46,161 bases of DNA from an uncultured Lamprocystis sp. (GTDB lineage Bacteria > Pseudomonadota > Gammaproteobacteria > Chromatiales > Chromatiaceae), in the NCBI RefSeq assembly GCF_903933125.1, contig NZ_CAIZIZ010000350.1, positions 1 through 46,161 of the forward strand, given 5' to 3'. The position numbers were made by a program, and so were the translations under genes. Below, in pieces: positions 1 to 8,548 of this stretch. Positions within the stretch are counted from its first letter, which is position 1. Each line of letters begins with the position of its first letter. The notes under the pieces were generated by a model that did not search any database, was not told where the DNA came from, and saw only the letters and a list, made by a program, of their open reading frames with translations.

Positions 1-122
1 CCTACGGGTTGGATTTTTCGCGGAAATCACCTTACGTTAGATTGTGGAGCAACAAAAAGTCTTTATGTTGACTCATGCCCTCATCCTAGGGGCTAAGTCC
101 GACAGGCTGCTAGACGAGTTAC
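1..122. other. Left-edge non-coding stretch
   Basis: No gene is visible here. The segment lies downstream of the pepP stop codon, where ubiH often follows in gammaproteobacteria, but no ubiH start is seen. Around 96-116 there is a string (GTCCGACAGGCTGCTAG) that resembles ends of some insertion sequences. That resemblance is from memory and weak. Confidence 0.3.
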
Positions 123-1433
123 CTACGATCCTCCCGCCATCACCGCCTCGATCGCGTCCGGGTCCTTGGGTGCCGCCGCGGACAGAACCTCGTTACCATC
201 CTCGGTGATCAGCACATCGTCCTCGATCCGGATACCGATCGACCGATAGGGCGCGGGAACCGCGTCGGTCGCCGGCATGTAGAGTCCGGGCTCCACGGTC
301 AACACCATGCCCGGCTCCAGGATACGCCAAGCGCCATTCTGCTTGTAGTGTCCGACGTCGTGCACGTCCATGCCGATCCAGTGGCCGGTGCGGTGCATGT
401 AGTAGGGCTTGTAGGCTTCATCCTTGATCAACTGCTTCGGTTTGCCGACGAGCACGCCAAGCCGGATCAGCCCGTCGGTCAACACCTTCAGCGCTGCTTC
501 GTGGGGGTCGATCCAGCGGTTTCCGGGACGCGCCTGGGTGATCGCCGCCCGCTGCGCCGCCAAGACCAGTTCGTAGAGTTCCCGCTGGGGCGGACTGAAG
601 CGACCGTTGACGGGGAAGGTCCGGGTGATGTCGGAGGCGTAGCCGCCGAGCTCGCAGCCCGCATCCACCAGCACCAGATCGCCGTCCGCAAGGCGTGCGT
701 CATTCTCCACATAATGGAGGATACAGCCGTTGACCCCGCCGCCGACGATCGTTGGATAGGCCTGAAAGCGGGCACCCTGTAGGGCACAGTGGTGCTGGAA
801 CTCGACCTCCAGCTCCGACTCGACCCGACCGGGACGGCAGCGGCGCATGAGTTGCCGATGCGCTTCGGCGGAGATCCGTGCCGCCCGGCGCATCCGCTTG
901 ATTTCGGAATGGCTTTTCCTGAGCCGCTGCTCGTGCAGCACGGCCTCGATGGTCACGAACGTCTCGGGCGGGGACGCCCCCTTGCGCACATTGGCACGCA
1001 CCTGATTGACCCAGCCCAACACCCGCGCGTCGAACGCCGGATCGGCACCGATGGGATAGAAAAGCGGGTCACGCCCGTCGATCAGCCCCGGCATGAGCCC
1101 GTCAAGGTCACTCAACGGATACGCCTGGGCCGCGTGATAGGTCGCGACCGCCCCCTCCACGCCGGCCCGACGGCCGTCCCACTGCTCCCGTTCGGGGTCA
1201 CGGGGACGGCAAAACAGAATGAATTCACCCTCTTTGCGGCCAGGGGCGAAGACGGCGACCGCAGCGGGCTCAGGAAACCCGGTCAGATAGGTAAAGTCGC
1301 TGGATTGGCGAAACGGGTAGTGAACGTCCCGGTTGCGTATCACCTCGGACGCGGCGGGCAGGATCGCGAGTCCGGCGGGGCCGATCGACTTGAGCAAAGC
1401 GCGGCGACGGCGCTGGAACTCGGCGGGCGTCAC
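123..1433 (-). CDS. pepP: Xaa-Pro aminopeptidase PepP
   Basis: Cytosolic M24B metallopeptidase that removes an N-terminal residue preceding proline. At 436 residues it is close to E. coli PepP (441). The N-terminal creatinase-like domain covers about residues 1-170 and the pita-bread catalytic domain follows. The five metal ligands are in place: D257 (in VLVDAG), D268 (in SDITRTF), H351 (in HRTGHW), E381 (in LTVEPG) and E404 (in IRIEDD). The start is GTG at 1431-1433, overlapping the ygfB stop by four bases, which indicates translational coupling in a ygfB-pepP operon. This pairing is conserved in gammaproteobacteria. Confidence 0.96.
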   Translation of the reverse strand: MTPAEFQRRRRALLKSIGPAGLAILPAASEVIRNRDVHYPFRQSSDFTYLTGFPEPAAVAVFAPGRKEGEFILFCRPRDPEREQWDGRRAGVEGAVATYHAAQAYPLSDLDGLMPGLIDGRDPLFYPIGADPAFDARVLGWVNQVRANVRKGASPPETFVTIEAVLHEQRLRKSHSEIKRMRRAARISAEAHRQLMRRCRPGRVESELEVEFQHHCALQGARFQAYPTIVGGGVNGCILHYVENDARLADGDLVLVDAGCELGGYASDITRTFPVNGRFSPPQRELYELVLAAQRAAITQARPGNRWIDPHEAALKVLTDGLIRLGVLVGKPKQLIKDEAYKPYYMHRTGHWIGMDVHDVGHYKQNGAWRILEPGMVLTVEPGLYMPATDAVPAPYRSIGIRIEDDVLITEDGNEVLSAAAPKDPDAIEAVMAGGS

Positions 1434-2038
1434 CGCGCCTCCTGGCGGGGGAGTCCCCGCTCGTCATGGATCAACATGGCGGCCACCCAGACGAACTCGA
1501 TCAACTCGGCGAGCGCCGCTTCATCTTCCTCGCCCTCACTCAGCGCATCCAAATCCATCCGGGTGAGGGTCGCGAAATCGCTCAAGACCTCGCGGCCCTG
1601 CGCGGAGAGATCCGGCGCGGAGACCCCCAACACGCCCAGTGCGAACAGAAAGCCGCGGATCCAGTCGTACAAGGCGGTTGCCCGTTCGACCAGGGGCCGG
1701 TCGTCGGCGGGCAGCAGCAGCGTAAACCCGATATCCGGACCCTGGATCTCATCCAGGGTGCGCTGTGCCAGCGCGTGCAGCCCATCGCGCGCCGCCGCGA
1801 AGCGTGGATCGATCAGACCTGATCCCTGCGCAACGTCCAGGACCGGGGTCTGGTCAGGATCCGCCTGGGGCGTTTGCAGTAACTGGTTGAGCCAGACGCG
1901 CTCCGGGTGCGGTTCACCGCCGCAGATCAGACCGCACAGGATGCCCTGCGCCTCGCTCGGAGTCGGGGAGAGCGCGCTGATCTCGAGCAGTTGCCCGATC
2001 TGATTCCAGTTCTGATCCCCGCTCTGATGGGGGTGAAT
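1430..2038 (-). CDS. ygfB: UPF0149 family protein YgfB, non-canonical start
   Basis: YgfB/YecA-type protein of unknown biochemical role, about 202 residues. The reading frame is open from 2056 down to 1430. It contains the family's N-terminal pattern (SEAQGILCGLICGG), the central block ending RATALYDWIRGFLFALG, and the C-terminal block LIEFVWVAAMLIHDERG. The N-terminal half has no in-frame ATG, GTG or TTG: the first is a TTG at 1670-1672, which would delete more than half of the conserved protein. A GGAGG ribosome-binding motif lies 11 bases upstream of an ATT at 2036-2038 and 5 bases upstream of an ACG at 2042-2044. I chose the ATT. It is upstream of and coupled to pepP. A sequencing error or strain-specific loss of the start codon is the alternative. 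Confidence 0.8.
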   Translation of the reverse strand: MHPHQSGDQNWNQIGQLLEISALSPTPSEAQGILCGLICGGEPHPERVWLNQLLQTPQADPDQTPVLDVAQGSGLIDPRFAAARDGLHALAQRTLDEIQGPDIGFTLLLPADDRPLVERATALYDWIRGFLFALGVLGVSAPDLSAQGREVLSDFATLTRMDLDALSEGEEDEAALAELIEFVWVAAMLIHDERGLPRQEAR

Positions 2039-2187
2039 ATCCGTGGCAGCCTCCGATTAGCCGGTGGGGGTCGGGCGCCGCGGTGCCCGCCTTTGTGTCG
2101 GTGGCGATCATAGCACGCGCTTCGGCCTGATTGACCCTGCCTCGCACCCCTTCTATAGTGCGTAAAATTGCTTGGGAGCCCCGCATC

Positions 2188-2397
2188 TTGGCCAATTTCG
2201 ACATCGATCAGCTCGAACGCCGGGTGGATGGCCTGATCCACCTCTGCCGTCGCCTCCGAGAGGAAAACGCCTCCTTGCGTGCCCGCCAGGACGTTCTGGT
2301 CGCGGAGCGCGGGGAGTTGATCGAAAAAACCGAACAGGCGCGCAGTCGGGTCGAGGCCATGTTGTCGCGGCTGCGCGCGATGGAGGAGAGCCTGTGA
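2188..2397 (+). CDS. ZapB-like coiled-coil protein (TIGR02449 type)
   Basis: Small protein of about 69 residues that begins ANFDIDQLERRVDGLI after the initiator and is almost entirely heptad-patterned: leucines and arginines alternate through LIHLCRRLREENASLRA to the end. This is the TIGR02449 group of predicted cell-division coiled-coil proteins encoded directly before zapA. The start chosen is TTG at 2188, with GGGAG ten bases upstream; an upstream extension to 2131 reads through a non-conserved leader and is less likely. The stop overlaps the GTG start of zapA, so the two are probably co-translated. A role beside ZapA at the division ring is inferred from family and position. Confidence 0.82.
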   Translation: MANFDIDQLERRVDGLIHLCRRLREENASLRARQDVLVAERGELIEKTEQARSRVEAMLSRLRAMEESL

Positions 2398-2723
2398 CTG
2401 AACAACCCATCGGAGTCGACATCAAGATTCTGGACAAGGACTACCGGATCGCCTGTCCGGCCGAGGAACAGAACGAACTGCTGGCCTCGGCGCGCTTCCT
2501 CGACAGCCGGATGCGCGAGATTCGCCAGACCGGACGGGTCATCGGCACCGATCGCATCGCGGTCCTGGCCGCGCTGAACATCGTCCATGAATTGCTGCAG
2601 GTGCAAAACGGACAGCCCGGCCTGGACAGGGAGCTCGCGCGGCGACTGGCCCGAGTGGAGGAGCGGATCGGGGAAGCGCTTTCCGCAGAAGCGGGTCTGG
2701 ACTCGTCGAGCGAAAGGGTATAG
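2394..2723 (+). CDS. zapA: Cell division protein ZapA
   Basis: ZapA binds and bundles FtsZ protofilaments at the division site. The product is 109 residues, the usual length. It starts TEQPIGVDIKILDKDYRIAC, the globular head that contacts FtsZ, followed by a long C-terminal helix (about residues 45-95) used for tetramerisation. The start is GTG at 2394, within the stop of the preceding coiled-coil gene. The 6S RNA gene begins about a dozen bases after the stop, as in E. coli zapA-ssrS-fau. Confidence 0.94.
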   Translation: MTEQPIGVDIKILDKDYRIACPAEEQNELLASARFLDSRMREIRQTGRVIGTDRIAVLAALNIVHELLQVQNGQPGLDRELARRLARVEERIGEALSAEAGLDSSSERV

Positions 2724-2734
2724 CCTGTTCCTCA

Positions 2735-2922
2735 GACACCCCCTGTAGTGTTCGACCATGGCCTGGGTATTTTCTTGAGCCTAATTTGTACCCCGGGAGC
2801 ATGACCCTGAGGCTGTTGCGCAAGTCCGCCCCGAGCGGAAAGCCTGAAGCCGATGCGACTGTTCCCACTTGAACCCTACGGTTCAAGAACAAAGGTTACG
2901 ACGGCACCGGCGGGGGGTGTCC
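2735..2922 (+). ncRNA. ssrS: 6S RNA
   Basis: 6S RNA mimics an open promoter and sequesters sigma-70 RNA polymerase. Identification rests on position (between zapA and fau) and on sequence. The 3' half carries the hallmark hairpin CTTGAACC...GGTTCAAG followed by GGTTACGACGGCA, closely matching the E. coli 3' region. A terminal stem GACACCCCC (2735-2743) pairs with GGGGGGTGTC (2912-2921). The length, about 188 nt, is typical. A T-run at 2925-2930 follows directly. The exact 5' and 3' ends are estimated from the terminal stem. Confidence 0.9.
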
Positions 2923-2931
2923 CCTTTTTTA

Positions 2932-3552
2932 GTGGTTGGATCTGTCACGCAAAGCGTTCTTAGAGCATCAAGGCGCGATCTGCGCGCGGCGCGGCGTCGA
3001 CTCTCCCCCCAAGCACAACGCGACCACACCATCGCCTTGACCCGCACGCTTGGATGCGCGCCCGCCTTCCTGAACGCTCGCCGGGTCGCCGCTTACTGGC
3101 CCGCGGATGGCGAACTGGACCCCAGACCCCTCCTGGAATCAGCCATCAAACGCGGCCGACGCGGCTTTCTGCCGATGTTGCGACCTGGCAAGCGCCGTCA
3201 ACTCTGGTTCCTGCGCTATCGACCCGGCGAGCCGATGCGCGCCAATCGCTTTGGCATACCGGAACCATCGAGGCGGCAACGACGACTGGCGCTCGCCTGG
3301 ACACTCGACCTCATCCTGGTGCCATTAGTCGGATTCGATGCCGACTGCAACCGTCTCGGCATGGGCGGCGGCTTCTATGACCGCACCCTGAGCTTCCTGC
3401 GGCAACGCACCCGCTGGCACCGACCGCGCCTCATCGGCATTGCGCATGAATGCCAGCGGGTGGAGCGCATTCAACCCCAACCCTGGGACATCCCGCTGGA
3501 CGCAGTGGCAACCGAACGGCGACTCTATCGGCGAAGCAGCAGCATCAGGTGA
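2932..3552 (+). CDS. fau: 5-formyltetrahydrofolate cyclo-ligase
   Basis: Converts 5-formyl-THF to 5,10-methenyl-THF using ATP. The protein is about 206 residues. It has the N-terminal basic helix RRDLRAARRRLSPQAQ, the central YWPADGELDPRPLL segment, and the substrate and nucleotide block LVPLVGFDADCNRLGMGGGFYDR. The frame extends upstream to 2869, but that stretch is 6S RNA, so I start at GTG 2932, just after the RNA's T-run. No strong ribosome-binding site precedes it, so the start is uncertain by several codons. In E. coli this gene is co-transcribed with ssrS, and the same arrangement is plausible here. Confidence 0.88.
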   Translation: MVGSVTQSVLRASRRDLRAARRRLSPQAQRDHTIALTRTLGCAPAFLNARRVAAYWPADGELDPRPLLESAIKRGRRGFLPMLRPGKRRQLWFLRYRPGEPMRANRFGIPEPSRRQRRLALAWTLDLILVPLVGFDADCNRLGMGGGFYDRTLSFLRQRTRWHRPRLIGIAHECQRVERIQPQPWDIPLDAVATERRLYRRSSSIR

Positions 3553-3562
3553 CCAAGGCCAT

Positions 3563-4080
3563 TAGGGAACGCCGTGGGCGTCTCGGTCGTTGTCGTTGTC
3601 GTTGTCGTAATCGAGTTTCGACACCCACGAGGATACGCTCTCGAACCGCACCGCTGCGCCGTCCGAGCGTTAAAAGCAGCTGCCTTGATCATTGCTCCGG
3701 CCGCAAGAAGACCGGCGGTCGAGGCTTTAGCGTGAAAGTCGCACAGCGACCCTGTGGGAGCGGCGTGCGAGGCTGCGTAGTCAGGGCTTCCAGCCCTGAC
3801 CGTTCCAGTCCCGACGCCGTCAGGCCAGGATGGCCTGACTACGCACTTTCACAGTAAAGCCGCATCTCCAGTGCGGCAGGCCCAGACGCCGACCGGCACG
3901 ATGATCGAGGCGCAAGCAGCGCAACGATACGCTGGTCCCGTGACCGGCGATTGTAGCCTGTCAAACGCCTGGCGGACTTGTCTGCCCTGGCGACATGGCG
4001 AATCGAAAGCCGATAGATATCAGGCTGCTCATGCCCACATTGAATCAATTCTCCGATTACGACAACGACAACGACTGTAA
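3563..4080. repeat. Family A repeat, copy A1 (reverse orientation, large insert)
   Basis: The element begins near ATTAGGGAACGCCGT (3561-3575). It is bounded by a TCGTTG array ending in GTAATCG at 3587-3613 and by the inverted counterpart CGATTACGA(CAACGA)n at 4054-4076. Read on the minus strand, the inner flanks match copy A3: GTAATCGGAGAA...GATTCAA on one side and ATCCTCGTGGGTGTC...AAACTCGATTACGA on the other. About 400 bp sits between those flanks, including a family B element. Nothing in the 3553-4084 gap looks like a gene. Confidence 0.8.
3682..3911. repeat. Family B repeat, copy B1 (inside A1)
   Basis: Palindromic element with imperfect terminal inverted repeats: GCCTTGATCATTGCTCCGGC at the left and its counterpart ending GATGATCGAGGC at the right. 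The core at 3777-3842 holds GTAGTCAGGGCTTCC...AGCCCTGAC and, inverted, GTCAGGCC...GGCCTGACTAC. This copy is longer than B2 and B3 because extra palindromic sequence (GTGAAAGT... / ...ACTTTCAC) flanks the core. Confidence 0.75.
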
Positions 4081-4084
4081 TGGA

Positions 4085-5635
4085 TCAACCGGTATCGGAG
4101 CCAGGCAAGCGCCCCGCAAAAATCCGATACGCCGGGTTATCGGTCTCATCCCAATGCGGATAGCCCAGATCGTCGAGCGAGCGGCGGAATGCGGCCTGTT
4201 CATCGGCCGGCACCGTCGCCCCCATCAGCACCCGGCCGTAGGCCGCGCCGTGGTTGCGATAATGAAACAGCGTGATGTTCCAGCGCTTGCCGAGTCCGGT
4301 CAGAAAATCGAGCAAAGCACCGGGGCGTTGTGGAAACTCGAAACGCACCAGGGTCTCGGCCGCCCCGCAGGCCGCGATGCCGGGGGCATGACCGCCCACC
4401 ATGTAGCGGATGTGCAACTTGGCCGTTTCGTTGTCCGTCATGTCCAGCACCCCGAACCCCTTTTCGATGAGCCGCTCGATCAACTCGGCGCGCTCCTCAT
4501 CGCCGCGGCCGAGTTCCACGCCCACGAAGACTTGGGCGCGCTGCGCATCCGCATAGCGATAATTGAACTCAGTGATCTGACGCCTGCCGATCACCCGGCA
4601 GAAGGCGAAGAAACTTCCCGGCCGCTCCGGAATCTCAACCGCCAACAGGGCCTCGCGCCGCTCGCCCAGCTCAGCACGCTCGGCGATATGCCGCAGACGG
4701 TCGAAATTCACATTGGCGCCGCTCTCGATTGCCACCAGATGCTCACCACGACAGCCGGTGCGCTCCACGTAGCGCTTCAGACCCGCCACCGCCAAGGCCC
4801 CGGCGGGCTCGGCGATACCACGGGTGTCATCGAAGATGTCCTTGATCGCGGCACAGATCTCGTCCGCGCTGACCAGGATCACCTCATCCACCCGGGTGCG
4901 TGCCAGCCGGAAGGTCTCCTCCCCGATCAGCCGCACCGCCACCCCGTCGGCGAACAGACCCACCTGCGGGAGTTCCACCCGCCGCCCGGCCGCGAGTGCC
5001 GCGTGCAGGGTCGGCGCGTCCTCCGGTTCCACACCGATGATCCGCACCTGCGGCATCAGCCACTTCACATAGGTGCTGATCCCCGCGATCAGACCGCCGC
5101 CGCCCACCGGGACAAAGATGGCATCGGGCGGCCGCGGATGCTGGCGCAGAATCTCCATGCCGATGGTGCCCTGCCCGGCAATGACCTCCGGATCATCGAA
5201 GGGATGAACGAAGGTCAACCCACGTTCCGCCACCAACTCCATCGCATGCGCATAGGCGTCGTCATAGGAATCACCGAAGAGCACCGCCTTACCGCCCAAG
5301 GCACGCACGGATCGGACCTTGATGGCCGGGGTGGTCCGGGGCATGACGATGGTAGAGGCGACCCCCAGCCGCGCCGCCCCCAGGGCCACACCCTGCGCAT
5401 GGTTGCCCGCACTGGCCGCGATCACCCCGCGGGCGCGTACCTCCGGGCTCAGGTGCACCAGCTTGTTATAGGCCCCACGCAGCTTGAACGAGAACACCGG
5501 CTGCAAGTCCTCGCGCTTGAGAAACACCTGATTGCCCAGGCGCGACGACAGTTGAGCGGCCAGGGTGAGGGGCGTTTCCCGGGCGACCTCGTAGACCCGC
5601 GCCTTCAGGATCCGTTCGATGTAGCGTTCCGGCAT
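4085..5635 (-). CDS. ilvA: Threonine ammonia-lyase, biosynthetic
   Basis: PLP enzyme that deaminates threonine to 2-oxobutanoate, the first committed step of isoleucine synthesis. It has 516 residues (E. coli IlvA 514). The PLP lysine is K51 in SFKLRGAYN, and the phosphate-binding glycine loop VPVGGGGL follows. Two C-terminal ACT-like regulatory repeats (about 325-410 and 420-510) carry the family blocks REALLAVEIPERPGSFFAF and FEFPQRPGALLDFL, implying isoleucine feedback control. The start is the ATG at 5633-5635 with GAAGG eight bases upstream; a 26-codon upstream extension was rejected because it is not conserved and runs into the rpiA promoter region. It is divergent from rpiA. Confidence 0.96.
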   Translation of the reverse strand: MPERYIERILKARVYEVARETPLTLAAQLSSRLGNQVFLKREDLQPVFSFKLRGAYNKLVHLSPEVRARGVIAASAGNHAQGVALGAARLGVASTIVMPRTTPAIKVRSVRALGGKAVLFGDSYDDAYAHAMELVAERGLTFVHPFDDPEVIAGQGTIGMEILRQHPRPPDAIFVPVGGGGLIAGISTYVKWLMPQVRIIGVEPEDAPTLHAALAAGRRVELPQVGLFADGVAVRLIGEETFRLARTRVDEVILVSADEICAAIKDIFDDTRGIAEPAGALAVAGLKRYVERTGCRGEHLVAIESGANVNFDRLRHIAERAELGERREALLAVEIPERPGSFFAFCRVIGRRQITEFNYRYADAQRAQVFVGVELGRGDEERAELIERLIEKGFGVLDMTDNETAKLHIRYMVGGHAPGIAACGAAETLVRFEFPQRPGALLDFLTGLGKRWNITLFHYRNHGAAYGRVLMGATVPADEQAAFRRSLDDLGYPHWDETDNPAYRIFAGRLPGSDTG

Positions 5636-5715
5636 GCATAAACCTTCAGCGGCGAGAGGTGCGGAAGTGGCTATGATACCCCTTGGTTCATCGTCGGATT
5701 CAGCGAGGTCCATCC

Positions 5716-6375
5716 ATGCAACAAGACGAGCAAAAGAAACAGGCGGCCCAGGCGGCCTTGGCCTATGTGGAAGGCGGCATCATCGGCGTGGGCACCGGCT
5801 CCACGGTCAATCACTTCATCGACGCGCTGGCGACCATCAAGGGCCGGATCGACGGCGCCGTGTCCAGCTCCGAGGTCTCCACGACACGCCTGAAAGGCCA
5901 CGGCATCCCGGTCTATGACCTCAACGGCGTGGGCGATCTAGCGCTCTATGTAGACGGCGCCGACGAGACCAACCGTCAGTTACAGCTCATCAAGGGCGGC
6001 GGCGGGGCCTTGACGCGCGAGAAAATCGTGGCGGCGGCAAGCGCGCGCTTTGTCTGTATCGCCGATGAGACCAAACTGGTGGACGTACTCGGCCGCTTCC
6101 CGCTGCCGGTGGAAGTCATCCCCATGGCACGCAGCCTGGTCGCCCGGCAACTGGTTCAACTGGGCGGCACCCCGGTGTGGCGTGAGGGCTTCGTCACCGA
6201 CAACGGCAACCTGATCCTGGATGTCCACCACCTGAGCATCCTGGAGCCCGCCAAACTGGAGCAGCAGATCAACAATCTGCCCGGCGTGGTGACGGTCGGG
6301 ATCTTCGCCTTGCGGCCAGCCGATGTGCTGATCCTGGGGACGCCTCAGGGACCAAAGACGCTGAAGGTGGAGTGA
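5716..6375 (+). CDS. rpiA: Ribose-5-phosphate isomerase A
   Basis: Interconverts ribose 5-phosphate and ribulose 5-phosphate in the pentose phosphate and Calvin cycles. It has 219 residues, identical in length to E. coli RpiA. Visible motifs are [15 protein letters not shown] (substrate phosphate loop), [20 protein letters not shown] (catalytic Asp region) and REKIVA. The ATG at 5716 was chosen over an upstream in-frame codon at 5683 because family members begin close to the [10 protein letters not shown] segment. The gene is divergent from ilvA across an 80-bp spacer. Confidence 0.96.
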   Translation: MQQDEQKKQAAQAALAYVEGGIIGVGTGSTVNHFIDALATIKGRIDGAVSSSEVSTTRLKGHGIPVYDLNGVGDLALYVDGADETNRQLQLIKGGGGALTREKIVAAASARFVCIADETKLVDVLGRFPLPVEVIPMARSLVARQLVQLGGTPVWREGFVTDNGNLILDVHHLSILEPAKLEQQINNLPGVVTVGIFALRPADVLILGTPQGPKTLKVE

Positions 6376-6714
6376 CCGCGGCGGGCTTGTTGTGTTTTTT
6401 GGCGAGCTTGGCGCCTTGATCGTCGCTCCGGCCGAACCGGTCACCCGGATTTGGATTTGTCCACAGATGTCACAGATGAACACAGATGAAGAAAACATCT
6501 GTGTCGGGTGGCCCCGCCGACAGCGAGGCTGGTGGTGGATGCGCTACGCTTATCCACCCTACGAAACCGACTCCGCTGTAGGGTGGATAAGGCGCGCCGC
6601 TCGGTGTCAGGGACCTGGCACAGCGGTCGCGCGCGCCGCATCCACCAGGGGGATCGCGGGTTGCCGCCCAAATATGGAATTGCCGCCCATCGACTCCGCT
6701 TAGCCTCAACACAA
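6376..6714. repeat. rpiA-porin spacer with family D repeat (D1)
   Basis: No gene is visible here. A small hairpin, ACAGATG...CATCTGT, lies at about 6483-6501 and may end rpiA transcription. From about 6503 to 6684 runs a family D element: CTTATCCACCCTAC (6550-6563) and its inverse GTAGGGTGGATAAG (6580-6593) form the core, and the right end GGAATTGC matches copies D2 and D3. The left terminal repeat GCAATTCC is missing, so this copy is probably truncated. Confidence 0.65.
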
Positions 6715-6745
6715 AAAAACGGGGCCCGAAGGCCCCGCTTTTAGT
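6715..6745 (-). terminator. Rho-independent terminator of the porin gene
   Basis: On the minus strand the stem GGGGCC-TTCG-GGCCCC is followed by a seven-base T-run. It lies about 37 bases downstream of the porin stop. An A/T-rich flank on the other side could make it bidirectional. Confidence 0.85.
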
Positions 6746-6781
6746 CCATCCCTGGCCGCCCGCAGGCGGGCTTCTACATCA

Positions 6782-8476
6782 TCAGAAGCTGTGCATCATG
6801 CCGATCGAGAAGCCGCTCCAGTCCGCATCCTCAATGTTATCCGTAACCTGCGTGTATTGGACGAACGCGAAGGTGCGCTTGCTGAAGTTGTAGTCATATC
6901 CGACGGCCCAAGAACTCTTCTCGTTGTTCTGGACCAGGATGCTGTCGGCGAAGTACTCACCCAAGGCGCTCGATGGGCAGGTGTAGCGGAAGCCAACGTT
7001 GTTCGGATCGGCGCAACGGTTCAGGTCGGCACGGCCCCACATCGCCTTGATCATGTTGTTGCCGAAGGCATAGCCGGCCTGCACCTGGAAGAAATTGCCG
7101 TCGGCGTCTTCCGGGGCACCCAGGATGTGCTCACGATCTTCATAGATCGCGGTCAGGCTGAAGCCGTTCCAGTCCAGCAGGCCCAAGCCAACACGCCACT
7201 TGTTGTCCGCCTCGGCGGTCATGCCGACGCCGTACAGCAGCTCGTAATTGGCGTTGTCAGACGCAAAGTTCTCGGCCTCCAGCGACTCGTAGGCAACCGA
7301 TCCATAGAAAGGTCCATTCTTATAGATCGCCGCCAGGGAGTAGGCGCCAGCCAGGGAGTCTTCATTTTCGTTGAACACGCCAAGCGCGGTCGCGCCGCCC
7401 TGCGGAACAATGGCCGCCATGAACTGGAAGCCGCTCCAGCTCGGGGACACATAGGCCACCGCGCTGTCGGCACGCAGATCCTGGTAGCCGATCGTGTTGT
7501 TGTAGTCCGCCAGGGTGTCGGAGAAGAGATCCAGCTTACCGGTGGAGATCTTCAGCGGGGTGTCGTGACGACCAATCAAGAAGGTACCCCAGTCGCCGGC
7601 CAGGCCAACGAAGGTGTTCCGGAAGGCAAAACCGTCAGCGCGGTTACCATTGGCGATATTGGCATCGCGGTAAGCATTGGTCATGTCGACGCCGAGTTCG
7701 ATCTGGTACACCGCCTTCAGACCGTTACCCAGATCTTCAGAGCCCTTGACGCCGAGGCGCGAGGCGGGTCCGAACCAGCTCTGGTCCATGCCCCAACCCT
7801 TGAAGGACTGACCGGCCCGGAAGGCCCCGGTCGCTGCCGATGCGACCGCAAGCTGCTCCAGCGTTGCAAGCCGCGCCACTCCGGCCATGTATTGACTCTC
7901 GGTGATCTTACCGAGCGCGAAATTCTGGTCCATCAGGTCAAACTGGTTGGTAAAGTACCCGTCCAGCGACGTGAACCCCGCCGCCGCCCCATTGCTCGCG
8001 AAGGCATCCTCTTGCGCCATCGCAATGTTCGCGATCTGGGTGGCGCGCTCTGGGCTGTTCACGGGAAACAGGTTGGGGTTGGTGCTATACAGATTCGCGG
8101 CTGCGACACCGGCTGCCTGCGCCTGTGCCTGAGTCCTACCCGAATTCAGAGCGGCTGTCGCGGCGTCGTAGTAGGCAGCCGTCGCTTCGTTACTCAGGTT
8201 TGCTGTCGTCAAACTTCCCAAGCCGGCGGCAGAGGTTCCGACCGGGTTTAAGCTACCAAAATTGACGCCGGTGTTGTAGGTCCCAGCCCCCTTGAACGTC
8301 AACATGCTGAACGTGGGGCCAACCTGCCGTCCGGGACGGAAGAAGGTGGCGTTCTGCTCGACATCGATATAGTCAAGCGAAACATTGACCTTGCCGTACA
8401 TGATGGCTTCGGCAGAGGCGATGGCCGGGACGGCCATGGCGGCAGCGACTGCCAGGGTGAGTAACTTCTTGTTCAT
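6782..8476 (-). CDS. Gram-negative general porin with large insertion
   Basis: Outer-membrane trimeric beta-barrel porin of 564 residues. The signal peptide is residues 1-22 (NKKLLTLAVAAAMAVPAIASA). The first strand is MYGKVNVSLDY, and the strand-turn signature SRLGVKGSEDLGNGLKAVYQ follows only at about residues 239-258. In typical members of this group these lie about 30 residues apart; here about 185 residues (45-230), rich in Ala, Asn and Gln, intervene. The C-terminus is the expected FSIGMMHSF ending in phenylalanine, the BAM recognition signal. The ATG at 8474-8476 follows GGAG; an upstream in-frame codon at 8530 would precede the signal peptide and was rejected. The gene is monocistronic between its own promoter and terminator. 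Confidence 0.92.
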   Translation of the reverse strand: MNKKLLTLAVAAAMAVPAIASAEAIMYGKVNVSLDYIDVEQNATFFRPGRQVGPTFSMLTFKGAGTYNTGVNFGSLNPVGTSAAGLGSLTTANLSNEATAAYYDAATAALNSGRTQAQAQAAGVAAANLYSTNPNLFPVNSPERATQIANIAMAQEDAFASNGAAAGFTSLDGYFTNQFDLMDQNFALGKITESQYMAGVARLATLEQLAVASAATGAFRAGQSFKGWGMDQSWFGPASRLGVKGSEDLGNGLKAVYQIELGVDMTNAYRDANIANGNRADGFAFRNTFVGLAGDWGTFLIGRHDTPLKISTGKLDLFSDTLADYNNTIGYQDLRADSAVAYVSPSWSGFQFMAAIVPQGGATALGVFNENEDSLAGAYSLAAIYKNGPFYGSVAYESLEAENFASDNANYELLYGVGMTAEADNKWRVGLGLLDWNGFSLTAIYEDREHILGAPEDADGNFFQVQAGYAFGNNMIKAMWGRADLNRCADPNNVGFRYTCPSSALGEYFADSILVQNNEKSSWAVGYDYNFSKRTFAFVQYTQVTDNIEDADWSGFSIGMMHSF

Positions 8477-8548
8477 CGGGATCTCCGCTGTTGTGGATTT
8501 AGCAACAAGGACTGCATAAACCAAAAGCAATCGTGCTTTGCAGGGCTA

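Noticed and set aside
3995-5641. Long plus-strand open frame opposite ilvA (548 codons)
   Set aside because: It is the antisense shadow of ilvA. Its translation is His/Gln/Arg-rich without domain features, while the minus strand encodes a full IlvA.
5671-5676. TATGAT as a -10 element for rpiA
   Set aside because: No -35 match at 16-18 bases upstream, so I did not list it as a promoter.
6791-8251. Long plus-strand open frame opposite the porin
   Set aside because: It mirrors the porin in a high-GC sequence. The minus-strand product has a signal peptide, strand motifs and a C-terminal Phe, whereas this one has no recognisable features.
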